This document shows, one piece after another, positions 6,207-6,277 of a DNA stretch of 6,277 nucleotides. The notes beneath the pieces were generated by a model. That model saw only the letters and a list, made by a program, of their open reading frames with translations. It was not told the origin of the DNA and searched no databases. A program made the position numbers and the translations under genes. Origin of the DNA: Verrucomicrobiales bacterium (lineage in GTDB: Bacteria; Verrucomicrobiota; Verrucomicrobiia; Verrucomicrobiales; DEV007); the NCBI GenBank assembly GCA_023253615.1, contig JALRFZ010000092.1, positions 1 to 6,277 of the forward strand, read 5' to 3'. Every line of letters starts with the position of its first letter. Positions within the stretch are counted from its first letter, which is position 1.

Positions 6207-6277
6207 CCTGTCCCTCCCCCGGATAACCTGTCCCTCCCCCGGATAACCTGTCCCTCCCCCGGATAACCTGTCCCTCC
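6201..6277. repeat. Perfect 20-base tandem repeat array, running off the window
   Basis: The unit GGATAACCTGTCCCTCCCCC begins at 6201, 6221, 6241 and 6261. Three copies are complete and identical, and the fourth is cut at 17 of 20 bases by the window edge. There are no unique spacers. The strands are strongly skewed: each unit reads GGGGGAGGGACAGG on the minus strand, giving regularly spaced G-runs. No coding frame explains the repeat. The zero divergence between copies suggests recent expansion, slippage, or possibly an assembly artefact at a contig end. Confidence 0.95.

Noticed and set aside
6149..6277. CRISPR array
   Set aside because: The tandem units are contiguous with no unique spacers, and the one outlying copy is diverged. 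No cas gene is present.

Overview
This 6,277-base stretch is GC-rich and densely coded. It holds four complete protein genes and the tail of a fifth, and it ends in a short-period tandem repeat. No close relative can be identified by eye. Several traits fit a member of the Verrucomicrobia or the wider PVC group: high GC, weak or absent Shine-Dalgarno sequences, a cyanobacterial/plant-like ADP-glucose pyrophosphorylase, an RDD protein with a long soluble tail, and an ankyrin-repeat lipoprotein with an Ala/Pro/Thr-rich linker. This placement is an inference from gene style, not from a marker gene.

Layout, left to right. Bases 1-405 (+) are the 3' end of an RDD-family membrane protein gene. It converges with a two-gene minus-strand unit: glmS (2790 to 937), followed 33 bases later by a tandem ACT-domain protein (903 to 427). 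A 119-base divergent intergenic region (2791-2909) separates glmS from glgC (2910-4208, +). glgC converges, with a 32-base gap, on a 590-residue ankyrin-repeat lipoprotein gene (6013 to 4241, -). Its AT-rich upstream region (about 6014-6120) contains a plausible promoter and an 11-base palindrome. The last 130 bases carry 20-base repeats: one diverged copy at 6149-6168, then four perfectly tandem copies from 6201 to the window edge, the last one cut off by the edge.

How the genes may work together. GlmS takes fructose-6-phosphate into glucosamine-6-phosphate for peptidoglycan and outer-membrane glycans. GlgC takes glucose-1-phosphate into ADP-glucose for glycogen. The divergent pair therefore sits at two exits from the hexose-phosphate pool, towards envelope and towards storage. 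The ACT protein is likely co-transcribed with glmS and could be a small amino-acid sensor, but its ligand is unknown. The ankyrin lipoprotein is predicted to be anchored in the envelope and has no recognised function.

Most of the window is ordinary chromosomal housekeeping sequence. The parts most worth a second look are the terminal 20-base tandem repeat with its flanking inverted repeat, the unassigned C-terminal region of the ankyrin lipoprotein (which appears internally duplicated), and the glmS-ACT pairing. I see no convincing evidence of a complete new defence, mobile or RNA-based system here.
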